Notes: generated by a model from the letters alone, not told the origin. A stretch of 64,000 nt of DNA from Isoperla grammatica (GCA_945910005.1 CAMDTW010000568.1:37874-101873), one strand, 5' to 3'. Positions 41,560-52,429 are shown, counted from the first letter of the stretch. Translations and numbers: made by a program.

Positions 41560-43160
41560 GGGGCCGGGTGATTTGAATCAGCTTTAATGTATTGGTCAGT
41601 ATGATAAGGCTTCCTATAAACTTAAGTTACTAGACCCAACTCAGTTTTGGTAACAAACACATCAAGAAAAGGAAGTGAATCCTCTTTCTCTTCCTCAATT
41701 GCAAACTTGATGTTAGGATGAAAACTATTGAGTTCGTTAAGAAGTGCAAGTAACTCATCTCGAGACCCACGATGGATGGATAAAACATCATGAACATAAC
41801 GAAGCCATAGATCAGGAGACAAAGAACTCACATGTAAAACCTCCGTTTCCAAGTGGTCCATATGTATCAGCTAATATAGGGAAAAGGCAGCTACCTATGG
41901 CTAGGCCATCCAGTTGGAGATGCTGTCCGTTGAACTCGAACAGTTTGTGAGACATAAAGTAAGCAGCTCCTTAATGCTATCGACCGGCATGCATGATCTG
42001 TCTGAAAGAGAGTGTTCAGAGGAGAGTTAACGTCTCACTAACGCTAGGGTATCCGCTATAGTAACCGACGGAAGTAAATTCACTACATCAAAGCTAACTA
42101 GATGTGAATCAGGGTGTATAGGTACATCTTTATGAATGTTAACAAGTTCCTGAGAGTTCTTAACAGCTGACCTGATATTACCCTCAAAGGTCTCAAAATA
42201 TTCAGTAAGAATGAGGATAAATTACTAAATGGTTAGTTGCATGCACTTACAATAGGGCGTAAAGGCAAAGCAGCTTTATGTATCTTGGGTACACCATAAA
42301 TATGGGGAGGTTTAGAAAAATGAGGAGTAAGACGGGTTCTCACCTGTGGGGTCAGAATACCATCCAACTTCCTCACAGTTCGATAAACCAAGTTTGCAGC
42401 ATAGGGTCTTTCTTAAGTATTTTGTATTGATCCGTAGTGAGCAAATCTTGCTATTTCGAGACATAACATTCTTTGTCCAACAACACCGTGATTTTACCTT
42501 TGTCAGCAGGAAGAATGATAATGGATCCATCTCCTTTAAGATCTTTAAGGATAGAACGCTTTTAGCTACTCAAATTCGACTTACCATTCACATGTTATTT
42601 TAAAGTGTCTTTAACCTTAGCCCTAACACTATCTCTCTCTCCCTCACCTATCAAATACATGCAGGACTCAACAACACTAGCCACATCGAATTTATTCACC
42701 TGTTTAGGTGAAACAGCAAACCCCATACCGCTCGACAGAACCAACTTCTCAGCCTGAGTAAGAACTCTCAAGGAATGATTATCAACAACCTTGTCAACGT
42801 ATTCTTCAGAAGGGATAAACCCTCGTTGAACCAACTCACAGGTCTTCTTCTCATACAACAATTTATCAAACTTCCTCCTCTGCTCCTCCCTAACACGACC
42901 AAACTCCACATCATAGTTTCTCTGCATCTTGCTTTTGAGGTTTTCCATGTAAGATTAAGTTGTACTTTTTTAAGTACTGTTCTTGTTCGTTACTATTTTC
43001 ATAGTGTTCGTCAGATTCTCTTTTAAGATGTTTGATGCAATTCATTAGTTGAGAGTTGGCTTTTCGAAGATCGTTGACTTCTTCTCGTAGCGAGTTGTTT
43101 TCTTGTTTCAGTTCATCAAGAATGTTCCGGTTTTGTTTAAGCACACCTAGTTTCATCGCT
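41560..43160 (-). pseudogene. Penelope-like element remnant
   Basis: From 43156 there is a coiled-coil stretch (ILDELKQENNSLREEVNDLR), then 42948-42595 with LRVLTQAEKLVLSSGMGFAV, typical of the N-terminus of Penelope-like RTs. At 42530-42312 degraded pieces of the LPADKG region follow. At 41980-41622 come LFEFNGQHLQLDGLAIGSCL and LWLRYVHDVLSIHRGSRDEL with HPNIKFAIEEE and SLPFLDVFVT. The catalytic box reads YVHDV rather than YxDD. Multiple frames and stops make it a pseudogene. No GIY-YIG domain was seen downstream. Confidence 0.72.
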
Positions 43161-43269
43161 AGAACATGGCCTGTTGTAGCTAGATTACCAGGTCGAGCTC
43201 TTCATCACTTAGCCCTAGGGCTTGGTCATCACGTGGTCCCAAATCGAAACTAGGCCTAGGCCCAGTGTT

Positions 43270-43605
43270 GCTTCCGTTGCCTCCTAGGTAGGGTTGCCAA
43301 TTTTGAAAAATAAAATTACGGGATCGCTATTTTGGTGGCAGCAGCGGGGGGGGGGGGGGGGGGGGGGGGGGTACATAAGTTAACCCACATTTCTTACCTT
43401 TAGTTTTGATCGTCGTACTTCTCCACTGAACGAGCCTTCTGCAGCAGCTAGGGTTGCCAATTTTGAAAAATAAAATTACGGGATTGCTATTTTGGTGGCA
43501 GCAGCGGGGGGGGGGGGGGGGGATACATAAGTTTACCCACATTTCTTACCTTTAGTTTTGTTGGTCGTACTTCTCCACTGAACGAGCCTTCTGCAGCAGC
43601 TTCTT
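43270..43605. repeat. Tandem duplication of a ~160-bp unit with long poly-G
   Basis: AGGGTTGCCAATTTTGAAAA begins at about 43290 and again at about 43449. Each unit holds GCAGCAGC followed by a G run (about 28 and 18 bases), then TACATAAGTT.ACCCACATTT and the same 3' half ending CTTCTGCAGCAGC. The G-run length is the main difference between units. Confidence 0.88.
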
Positions 43606-43804
43606 GTCTGATTTTTCAAGTCGAAAGATGTCTCGGCATTGCATGTGGTTGAAGTTAATTACAATTACAAGTTCACTTTTAATAAGGTCCACGGAACAAC
43701 GGTTTCTTACATCAGTCCACTTATTGTTCATGAGGAAGGAAACACGTTCTACAAATGCGTTTGACCATGGCTATGTTGCCATATTGTGATTTATAAGCGT
43801 CTGC

Positions 43805-43950
43805 CCTGCCCAGGGACTGCCACCTTATCGTGGTGGGCAGGTTTGCGTGCTTTTTTGATCCCGAGAGCTATGCCGGCGGAAGCGTATGCTTCAGGTAGGG
43901 CCACCCAAGCCGGACTGGTCGAGGAGGAGAAGTCAGACGAAGTGCAGTCC
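43805..43950 (+). ncRNA. HDV-like ribozyme, intact SINE-A copy
   Basis: P1 CCTGCCC/GGGCAGG, P2 GGACTGC/GCAGTCC (43944-43950), P3 ACC/GGT, loop TTATCGT and J4/2 CGAA (43938-43941) are all preserved. Confidence 0.66.
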
Positions 43951-44190
43951 ACACCCCAATCCCCTTTCCCCCCCACTGTCCCATTGAATATTTCTCCTCC
44001 CACTTGGCCCTGCCCTCCCTTGCTGGACTCCCGTATGACGACTCACGCGACGTACAATGGATCTGATTCGGATGTGGCTTTATTCTTCATGATCATCTTT
44101 CTCATCTTCATTATCACCCGCTCATCGTCTCGATTAGCCATCGTTGCATAAATATTAGACGTTAAGCCCAAATAAATAACTAACTAACTT
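43805..44190 (+). mobile_element. SINE-A, full-length
   Basis: Starts CCTGCCCAGGG and ends GACGTTAAGCCCAAATAAAT with an AACTAACTAACTT tail. No target duplication was recognised. Carries an intact ribozyme fold (next entry). Confidence 0.9.
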
Positions 44191-44917
44191 GAGCCCAATT
44201 TCCTATACTGATCCGGACAAAATTAAGAGAAAGCTGCCATTATGGAATTCTTTTTTTACATCAACATTTCAAGTTCAGGACAAGTTTTTTTATTCCGTCA
44301 TAAAACCCACGTACTCTACATTTTATAATTCTTCTGTTTATTTTTTAGTTTAGTATTTAATTTATTACTCTTCAAATGGTATTCAGATTATTTAAAAAAT
44401 GTTGACAAGTTATGTTTTTTTAAGGCGTGTGATTATGTTTAGGATAAAACATGACATGCCGGTAAAACAATGAAGCAATATTTAAAACGAAACATAATTA
44501 AGCAATATTTACAATGATTATGAAACAAAACAATAATGAAAAGCAATACCTATAAACAGGGCCACTCGTGTACGATATTTGTGAAGGTGCACTGTCTAAA
44601 TCATAACTAGAACACGCAACGAGGTGGCGCGGAATAGCTGGCGCCCCAGCCGCCGGAGGCTTACAGCAGTAGGCTGAAAAGTTTTGAGACCTGCTAACAT
44701 TATGTTTGATGGTCTCAAACGCGATATCTTTACCCTCAAGACGTTCAAATAGAAAGCCAGCGGTATAGGCCTACTACAATTCAGGTGGTCACAGATAAGA
44801 TTCCCTTCACCGATAATACATAAGAGGTAGTAAGTAAACGCTTATAATACTATATACATTTTAAAATAACATACCCAAACATTGTCTCTTCCACTCGTTC
44901 GACACGTGCCTCGCCCT
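44191..44917. other. No gene seen
   Basis: AT-rich. The CCCCAGCCGCCGGAGGCTTA phrase near 44642 resembles one near 51695 within the hAT MITE, so a MITE remnant may lie here. Confidence 0.35.
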
Positions 44918-45942
44918 CTACACGTAGTAGTACTTAAAAATGAAGTCCATTCTTCGAGCTTTTAATTTTGAAAAACGATCAATCACAATTTTATTGAAAT
45001 TGTCCATTTCAAGAAACATTTCTCTTTCAATTGACATAATTGATAATGCAGTCAAACGGTCCTCAGCCGTAGTACTGCGAACAAATGTTTTTATTCTGTT
45101 CAATGATGAAAAACATCTTTCGGCTTCCAAAGAACTCATAGGCGTCGTCACTATAATGTTAATCAGCTTTTCAACTTAAACGAATACGTCGGACAAATTG
45201 TATAACGAAATGATTGTATTGCATTAATGTTAGTAAGCTATTGGTCATTTGTTGGAAACCATCTCTGGCGTACATAAACGAGCCTTATTTAAGCACGAAT
45301 AAGCTTCCACTGCTGCGTCTATGTCTTTTTAAGGCAAAGGTTTAGTATCTGCTGGAAAATTTTCAACTCAATTCGGAAACTTAAACGGCAATTGAATCAA
45401 TCAATCAATTTCTTATACCGGACACAGCTTTTGAGAAGTTTCCGATAGCTTTTTTTATTATGACAGAATTTGTTGAACGTTTTTGTATTTGGTTGTACAA
45501 AATATCTACGTGTAGCAAGATGTGAAATACCGTTAGCACCTAGCCAATATACAAATTTCAAATCTGATAGCATGAGAAGAATGGCGCTCGCTTGGGACAG
45601 TGTTGAGCTTTGTTTAGTAGTTGTCTCGATCGTCTCCATACACTCAATCAGCTGTTCCCTGATCTCGTTATCTGTATTGACAGCCCTCGACTGGAAGTTC
45701 CACCTCGTAGCTACAGATCTCGGCAAGCGTCTCCCTACAACGTCATCAAGACCAGCTCTACGTTGTGGCGAATTAGAATAAAAAGTTGTAATTGACATCA
45801 GATTTGCAAAGAACAATCGCACTTCTTGATTTGTAAGGCTGCTTGTTTCACAACAAGGTGCTGGTGGGCGTAACAATGTACGAAGTGGGCGCCTGGATCA
45901 TAGAGATATATACTACTTCGTAGAGAGACGTAACTCAATGCT

Positions 45943-45997
45943 CCGTCTCGATTAGCCTCGTTGCAAAAATATGGGACGTAAAACCCCAAATATCATC
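45943..45997 (+). mobile_element. 55-bp SINE 3' end with 13-bp target duplication
   Basis: CCGTCTCGATTAGCCTCG through AAATATCATC is flanked by GTAACTCAATGCT at 45930-45942 and 45998-46010. This shows that the last 55 bases can be retroposed and fits the 3' stem-loop acting as the reverse-transcription start. Confidence 0.88.
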
Positions 45998-46269
45998 GTA
46001 ACTCAATGCTATCGAGGCGTACACAAAGTTGTTCTCGTCTGTGACGTCACACCGCTGTGCATGCTGCGGAAATCGGCCATGTTGGCCCCGTAAATCTTGT
46101 GTATTGGTTTGTTTACATGGTCAATAGTGTGTAGATTAAAGGCTTTATCCAATTCTTCCAGTATATTTCTATAGTTCTGAGGTAAATACATGATTGAGTG
46201 ATGTCGGAAAGAGATATTTACATATATATATCCTATACTAATAAAACAATGAACTTAAAGCTCAATTCT

Positions 46270-46460
46270 CCAGTGAGAGCCCTAGGCCTAGGGCCTACAC
46301 TATATTAATAACACAATTACCTTCAAGCTTAGGTATATGGCCATAACACCATAACATAGGGCCTAGGCCTAGGCTTTACGCCTACATTAGCCTATACTAA
46401 TAAAACAATTAACTTCAAGCTCAATTCGCCAGCTAGGCCCTAGGCCTAGGCCTGTGGCCT
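46270..46460. repeat. AGGCCTAGG-rich cluster inside the TIR element
   Basis: Two tandem-like units begin CCTATACTAATAAAACAAT and contain CCCTAGGCCTAGGGCCT and relatives. A third partial unit follows. Confidence 0.65.
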
Positions 46461-47399
46461 TAATTGATCTAGGCCTATATGCCATTGTGTCATAGTGAAG
46501 TGAAAAATAGTTCAACCATTCTGATCATGTTGGCAAAACAAATTAGGGAATAACCTATATAAATTTCAAAATGGAATGATATAATTTTGTACAGAGCTTA
46601 CTTCTCCTAGGCCTAGCCCAGGCTACCTTAACTATGGAAATATGGAATATGTCACATGTTGTTTGGACACAGCTTTTAGCTGAAATTAAAACGGAGTGAT
46701 TATGATATTAATACGTTCATACTATGGAACAAACCTTGAATATTTCCAGCAGCCATTTCGTCAAAACGGATGAGTGTATGACATGTCAAGCGCACATGGC
46801 TATGGAACACGCGTGTTATTCAGATGTAAACAAACCCGGAGATGATCCAACATGGCAGCCGCGCGCACCGAGGCCTATTCGGGATCGAGCGAGCATAGGT
46901 CGCCTACTCGCCGCTCAGTTACGTCTCTCTACGAAGTAGTATATATCTCTATGCCTGGATAAACCTCTCTAACTTTAACGTGCACTCCTACAATCCTACC
47001 ACTACTGCGCCGTAACAGCTGTTACTGATAGGCTTCTCCGGGGATTTTTGTAGGAGGGGATTTCATTTAAAACTGTTTGTGATAAGGCCGTGGCATCGTG
47101 CTCAGGTGGGTTACAAATACCCAAAACTGTTCAACAGGTTTGCCGTTCACTACGTACCGAAACACTAACCCCGTTCGAAATAAGTTTGAAACGTTAGTTG
47201 TTTATCAGCAATTACCGCAAATAAGGCCGTTTTTCCGATGTCTACTACAATGTTTTCCCGACACACGGCCAAAATGCAATCCAACAGTTCATTTTCAACT
47301 GTTTTTGATGTACCCTGAAACATGGTGGCATTATCTAAATGATGTTATCTTACCGTCGTGGGTAGGTTAGGATAAGTCCAAAAGATGGGGTGGGTAATT

Positions 47400-47800
47400 T
47401 TATTGATAATTGCCGTCAACTTTCCTCAAATATTCATCGTGTTTAGTTTTAAGAAGTTTCTTGTAGGTTGTTCGTTTATGTTGAAACTCGATTCTGTTGG
47501 GTTCTTGTCCTGTTCGTTTCCATCGCCTAAAAGCACGATTTTTATCTTTTAGCGAGCCTTTGTAAGTAAATCATATAATATGTCACATTTTTATTTCCAT
47601 CGTCAGTAGCATTTAATTGATCCCACGAGTAGTTCATTAATGCGTTATTAAGTTCATTTAAATGAGCTTTGTTCCAGTTTAAGTTTGGTTGTTTTTTCGG
47701 CCTGTATACTGTATGTGTTATCATAAAGTTTGGGTGAGATAATTGTACATTTAAATGCCAGATGGTCTGACCTTGTTTGGGTGTTGGATAATTGTACATT
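47400..47800 (-). pseudogene. Probable LINE ORF2 segment upstream of the RT domain
   Basis: Reads NWNKAHLNELNNALMNYSWD, then after a stop RRWKRTGQEPNRIEFQHKRT, resembling the linker between endonuclease and RT in LINE ORF2 (nxnkaDf..L...l...dW). No YxDD or endonuclease motif is near. The assignment rests on weak pattern similarity. Confidence 0.4.
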
Positions 47801-48295
47801 TAAGATCCAGTAGGTCAGACCTTCTTGGGAACGTTTTCATTTAATCAAAGCAATGACCGTGGAATGCTCGGCATTTTTACCTTTTTCAGCATCTAATTTT
47901 ATTCCATTTTTGGCTGCTTCTGTTTTGAATAAATGCAAATCTTTATCTGCTTCAAGCTTTCCTTTTGCATCATTATCATGACAACCTTTTATTTGAACTT
48001 CCCATGCATCTTACTTTCTGCATGTCTTGATAATGGTGCATGAAAGTGAAGGTTAAGGTCTCTGCTAAATGTGTAAAATGAGACTGGTGATCTTTCCTCT
48101 TGTTTGCACAAATTGAACATTATGTTTATATTCAAAACCGGACTGAGAAAGTTTCTATTTGGGTTCTGTTTTCTGGAATAGTGCGACTCGTAAAAAGGGA
48201 TTTTTTTAGCAATTCCTTAACTTTCTCTATTTTTTTCATTCATCGTTTTGTTAACAGTAGGATGGCGTCAACGTTTATCTAAAGTGTTGGTGTTC
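47801..48295. other. No gene seen
   Basis: Short frames without motifs. Confidence 0.3.
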
Positions 48296-48306
48296 CCAGA
48301 TACTTT

Positions 48307-48732
48307 CTGGGCCCGGTGAAGAATAGGCCCAGAGTGACTCGGCCGTCGTAAGAGGAGACGAAAGGAGACCTTGTCCCTCCCCCCCCCCCCCCCCCCCCCT
48401 GTCTCACTGAATATTTATCCTCCCAATTGGCCCTGCCTGCCCGTCTGGGCCCGGGAAAAATAGGCCCAGAGTGACTCTGCTAGTCGTAAAAGGCGACGGA
48501 AGGAGACCCTGTCCCTTTCCCCCCCACTGTCCCATTGAATGTTTTTCCTCCCACTTGGCCCTGCCCTCCCTTGCTGGACTCCCGTCTGACGACCCAGGCG
48601 ACGTACAATGGATCTTATTTGGATGTGGCTTTTCCTTCATCATCATCTTCCTCATCTTCATTATCACCCGCTCATCGTCTCGATTAGCCAATGATGAGAC
48701 GTTAAGCCCCATTAATCAATCAATCAATCAAT
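48307..48732 (+). mobile_element. SINE-B dimer with 11-bp target duplication
   Basis: The first unit (48307-~48438) has head B, a 24-base C run and the body only as far as GGCCCTGCC. It is followed directly by a complete second unit starting GCCCGTCTGGGCCCGGG. CCAGATACTTT flanks the whole block at 48296-48306 and 48733-48743, so both units arrived together. Confidence 0.88.
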
Positions 48733-48743
48733 CCAGATACTTT

Positions 48744-49290
48744 AAATTTGAAGGATCGTTTTAAAGACCAACGGAAACTGGGAAGGTGTCTTTAAAAACA
48801 TTTTGTACACACTTTTTTATATACTGTATCATCATCTGGTAAAGTATAACCTCTTTTATTTTCTCTTTTTTGTGTGTTGGTTGCAGTATAAACCCGTTGT
48901 TGAGCTTTTATCTCAACTTATGTACACAAAAATGAAGTTTGAAGAAACCTAATAAGTACGGTAGGCAAAAAATATGTACAGTATCTAGGAGAATAATATA
49001 AAAATATGTACAGCGTATACAGTATAATTAGGCTAAAGTATAATTCAATTATTTCAATAGGCCAACTTGTTACATTACCATATGTATAGGGCTACATCAC
49101 ATACAATCATACAATCAATAATGTTGATTAAATTAAAATGTTTCAATCAAATTACAATGATTCTCTGATTTAAGGTCATGATACACTTATCAATCAATAC
49201 AAAACAATTTTAATAGTTTATAGCCTAATCATTTTTGAAAATATGTTAACCACCAGGGAAACGCTCTGTCTCACTACGCAACTTCTATAT
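48744..49290. other. AT-rich, no gene seen
   Basis: Noncoding. It borders the YqaJ copy whose downstream end begins near 49255. Confidence 0.35.
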
Positions 49291-49441
49291 GACTAACTAC
49301 TCCACTGCCAACCTAGTTGCTATGAAGGGGAGCATTTGATTGAAATAAACATTACGAAGGCAACTGATTAGTTCTTGAGCAAATGCCTCGTCAAACGGTG
49401 TCTCTATAACTAAGCATTCATCCAATGCCTTGGAATGGAGC

Positions 49442-49587
49442 CCTGCCCAGGGACTGCTACCTAATCGTGGTGGGCAGGTTTGCGTGCTTTGTTGATCCCG
49501 AGAGCTATGCCGGCGGAAGCGTATGCTTCTGGTAGGGCCACCCAAACCGGACTGGTCGAGGAGGAGAAGTGAGACGAAGTGCAGTCC
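49442..49587 (+). ncRNA. HDV-like ribozyme, SINE-A dimer unit 1
   Basis: P1, P2 (GGACTGC with GCAGTCC 49581-49587), P3 and CGAA are intact; L3 reads TAATCGT. The 5' base of P1 is the first base after the target duplication. Confidence 0.66.
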
Positions 49588-50130
49588 ACACCCCAATCCC
49601 CTTTCCCCCCACTGTCCCATTGAATATTACTCCTCCCACTTGGCCCTGCCCTCCCTTGCTGGACTCCTGTATGACGACTCACGCGACGTACAATGGATCT
49701 GATTCGGATGTGGCTTTTTTCTTCATTATCATCTTTCTCATCATTATCACCCGCTCATCGTCTCGATTAGCCATCGTTGCATAAATATGAGACGTTAAGC
49801 CCCATTAATCAATCAATCAACCGAGAGCTATGCCGGCGGAAGCGTATGCTTCTGGTAGGGCCACCCAAGCCGGACTGGTCGAGGAGGAGACGTCAGACGA
49901 AGTGCAGTCCACACCCCAATCCCCTTACCCCCCCACTGTCCCATTGAATATTTTCTCCTCCCACTTGGCCCTGCCCTCCCTTGCTGGACTCCCGTATGAC
50001 GACTCACGCGACGTACAATGGATCTGATTATCATTATCATCTTTCTCATGTTCATTATCACCCGCTCATCGTCTCGATTAGCCATCGTTGCATAAATATG
50101 AGACGTTAAGCCCCAATAATCAATCAATCA
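49442..50130 (+). mobile_element. SINE-A dimer with 12-bp target duplication
   Basis: Unit 1 (49442 to ~49820) is full-length with (AATC)n. Unit 2 starts CCGAGAGCTATGCC about 55 bases into the head and ends at 50130. TTGGAATGGAGC flanks the pair at 49430-49441 and 50131-50142. The exact left boundary proves that the element begins at CCTGCCC. The site is empty in the paralogue near 61498. Confidence 0.92.
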
Positions 50131-50278
50131 TTGGAATGGAGCACAAAACCGTACATGCGAATCCCTGACAAAAAGCATGCCAAGTTGTATCTGGCCGTAG
50201 TACTTGTGCCTTCTTTTTAATAAGACCGTGCCATTCTCGAGAACGTTCACACATTTGGCTTGTCTGGCCATTTCCATC

Positions 50279-50296
50279 CCCCCCCCCCCCCCCCCA
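50279..50296 (+). repeat. Poly-C run (18) inside the YqaJ coding region
   Basis: It is read as poly-G on the gene strand and adds glycines between GKTLG and the downstream MEMARQAK. The paralogue has 19 C, a T and 3 C at 61641-61663. The run lies right after the EVKC catalytic motif and shifts the frame between copies. Confidence 0.85.
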
Positions 50297-51619
50297 AGGT
50301 CTTGCCAACTTGAAGACATTTCACTTCTTCTATCCTGTCACAATGAGTGACAATGCCATCAGGGCTGAATCCCAGCCATGGAGCTCCACAATTAACAATC
50401 AAACCAGATTTATCAACAGTTTTGCCCGTTTGTCGCTCATAGGCAGAAAGTGCTAGTGGTTCATTTTCAAGCCCATATGTTGTATGAGCATTACCTTTGA
50501 AGTCACTGAATATCAGACCAGAAAGTTTCTTTTCCCAGTCTCGGGCATTACTCCCTTTACCGTATGTATACAATTTATAGCAACGGCTTCCTGTTATACG
50601 GACTTTTCTATAACGTTGCCACTCATCGCCTACCAGTGCTGTAGTTTCGAGACAGATGTTTACTGCCGCACTAGCTGTTATACAAACAAACTTATTGAAG
50701 AATGCTACCTCTGTCGGTAAACAGTTCATCAGACACATTTCATCAGCATTTGATGATTTCAACATAAAATTTTATGTTTTCTACACTTGTAGTGTCTTGT
50801 CCTCATGGTGTTCATCGTCTACGATGTTTCTTCTTCGCCGCTTCTCCATGTGGATGCATAACGCTGAATTTTCAGAACCTACATAAATTCAAGGTTTTCA
50901 GATTTACAAAGTCCAATCCACAGGGTAATAGCAAATACCTTAACAATAGGTCTACTAATAATTCCACTCCTTTTAAAATCTGTTTTATAACTGTATAGGA
51001 TAAATAGGAGAAAGTTCCTGCTGTAAGCTTATTACTTCATATTAACGTGTTATTATCTAGATATATTTATAAATGAGCCATGGGAACTATAATCTCTACT
51101 AAAGAATAAACTAATGTTTTAAGTTTGATGTTAAAAATCAAAAAAATAAATAAATATGCAAGTTGGTTCTCAATGAAATTTAGTAAATCAAAGGTATAGC
51201 CATGTAGACCTGTATTTTTACCTGATAAAACTATCCGCAGCAATTCAGCTCTCAAGCCCTCGGCCATTGGCTGTGGTTGGTGCCGACCGTTATATGGCGT
51301 AGTCTTCTTCTGCGGATGGCAGTACTCTCTTACTCGGGCTGGTTCGTACATGACTTTTGAAATTGCCTTTATTTCCCCCCATTGTTACTCCAATGTAGTA
51401 CAACTAAGGTCCTCTTAGCTATCAATGGGTTGTCTGAAATTTATAATATTCATTAATCATTAGAGAAGATATAGCAAAGTTGGCTTACATGGGAGTGCTA
51501 GGCATCATAGGCTACATCTGCGGTAAGGAAGTATGCACAGAGTGCAGTGTTTTGCTTTAAAGTCAATATCATCGAACACAAAGCACAAACTATTTCTCAA
51601 ACTTACAATGCAGCTAATT

Positions 51620-52421
51620 CAGTGGCGTGCCGTGGTTATGGAACTTGGGGAAGCAATGGTTTTACCCAAACAAGGACGGGGTCTGGGGAAAAGCCCCAGC
51701 CGCCGGAGGAACTTTTTTGCAGTTGTAATTTTTTTGTTTTTGTTTTGTTTTGAAAGTTCCGTGTACTAAAAGGACGATTAAGAAGCTCCTCCAAAATGCA
51801 ACCACAGTCGCGTGTTACTGCACTTACTGTTACCGCCACTGCAGGCTGCAACACGTGCTCACACCCGTCTGCACTAGCCATACGCTCTGAACGCAGCTCG
51901 CAAACGAGCGTCCACACCGAGGTAAAACTCGCACTTCACCCACACGATCACACTTAGTTTTCTTGAAAAACTACATTTAGCTTAAATTCAGTGTTTAAAA
52001 GTTCACTAGTGTCCCTGTGGGTACTTTGGACGACGCACAGTAAACCCTCACACCAATGTCACTGTCACTTACCGCGATTTAAGGTCGAAACATATATTTT
52101 TACACCGATTTTTTGTAATCGTGCGAAATGCCAAAGACGCATGATTCATTTCAGCGTTCCGGAGCCTAGGTCAGTGTCGGAGATACTCGGCCGCGGTCGG
52201 GACTGAAGGGGTGCTGGCTGGCTTGTCGCCTGTCCGAGCTAGACGCGCTTAAATTTAAACTGAACTGCCGCAAAGATGGCTAAATGGAAAATTAAGTTTG
52301 AGAATACAAAGAATTCAAGACGTGGCGAATCGTATACGGGTGTTCTTTTATACATAGCACTCTGCAGCATTTTAGTAAGGGAAGCAGTGCTTCCCTTGCG
52401 TCTATGGAGTGCACGCCACTG
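51620..52421. mobile_element. hAT-type MITE, 802 bp, with 8-bp target duplication
   Basis: Ends CAGTGGCGTGC and GCACGCCACTG are inverted. AGCTAATT is duplicated at 51612-51619 and 52422-52429. The paralogue near 62985 has the single uninterrupted AGCTAATTGAATCT. Both features are typical of hAT. No transposase is encoded; a 93-residue minus-strand frame has no motif. Confidence 0.92.
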
Positions 52422-52429
52422 AGCTAATT

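Larger units (their letters stand above)
45903..46955. mobile_element. TIR element (~1.05 kb) inserted in the hAT transposase
   Basis: The ends are inverted repeats of about 37 bp beginning CATAGAGATATATACTACTT on both sides. The flanks CCTGGAT at 45896-45902 and 46956-46962 give a 7-8 bp target duplication. It contains a SINE fragment, a dense AGGCCTAGG cluster and no transposase, so it is non-autonomous, probably mobilised by a hAT-type enzyme. Confidence 0.82.
44918..47060 (-). pseudogene. hAT transposase, frameshifted and split by a TIR element
   Basis: Upstream of the inserted TIR element (46956-47060) a degraded block resembles SCYGAVVVG...HVKVREVY. Just downstream of it (45876-45800) the frame resumes PGAHFVHCYAHQHLVVKQAA, then VRLFFANLMSITTFYSNSPQ and RSVATRWNFQSRAVNT, typical of ZMYM/KIAA1586-like hAT transposases. 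After a frame slip near 45530 it reads HVDILYNQIQKRS. At 45151-44918 the C-terminal dimerisation motif TPMSSLEAERCFSSLNRIKT is preserved. The conserved motifs across several frames show a decayed hAT gene. Confidence 0.75.
49297..51435 (-). pseudogene. YqaJ-type nuclease gene, family 1, copy 1
   Basis: Exon a (about 51435-51222, donor CAG|GTAAAA) encodes VREYCHPQKKTTPYNGRHQP. Exon b starts after ATGTAG at 50878 and is open to 50258: YRKVRITGSRCYKLYTYGKG, FKGNAHTTYGLENEPLALSA, then NCGAPWLGFSPDGIVTH and RIEEVKCLQVGKT. SPDG and EVKC supply the PD-(D/E)XK active-site residues. A poly-G run follows in the coding strand, then LLKRRHKYYGQIQ (the QxQ motif), a frame slip, a SINE dimer, and ALDECLVIETPFDEAFAQEL to the stop at 49297. 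Likely role in its transposon: DNA end processing; this is inferred from the YqaJ/lambda exonuclease fold. Confidence 0.78.

Noticed and set aside
45360..45415. (AATC)n run near 45395 as another SINE tail
   Set aside because: Only AATCAATCAATCAATT is present, without the GAGACGTTAAGCC motif, so it cannot be assigned.
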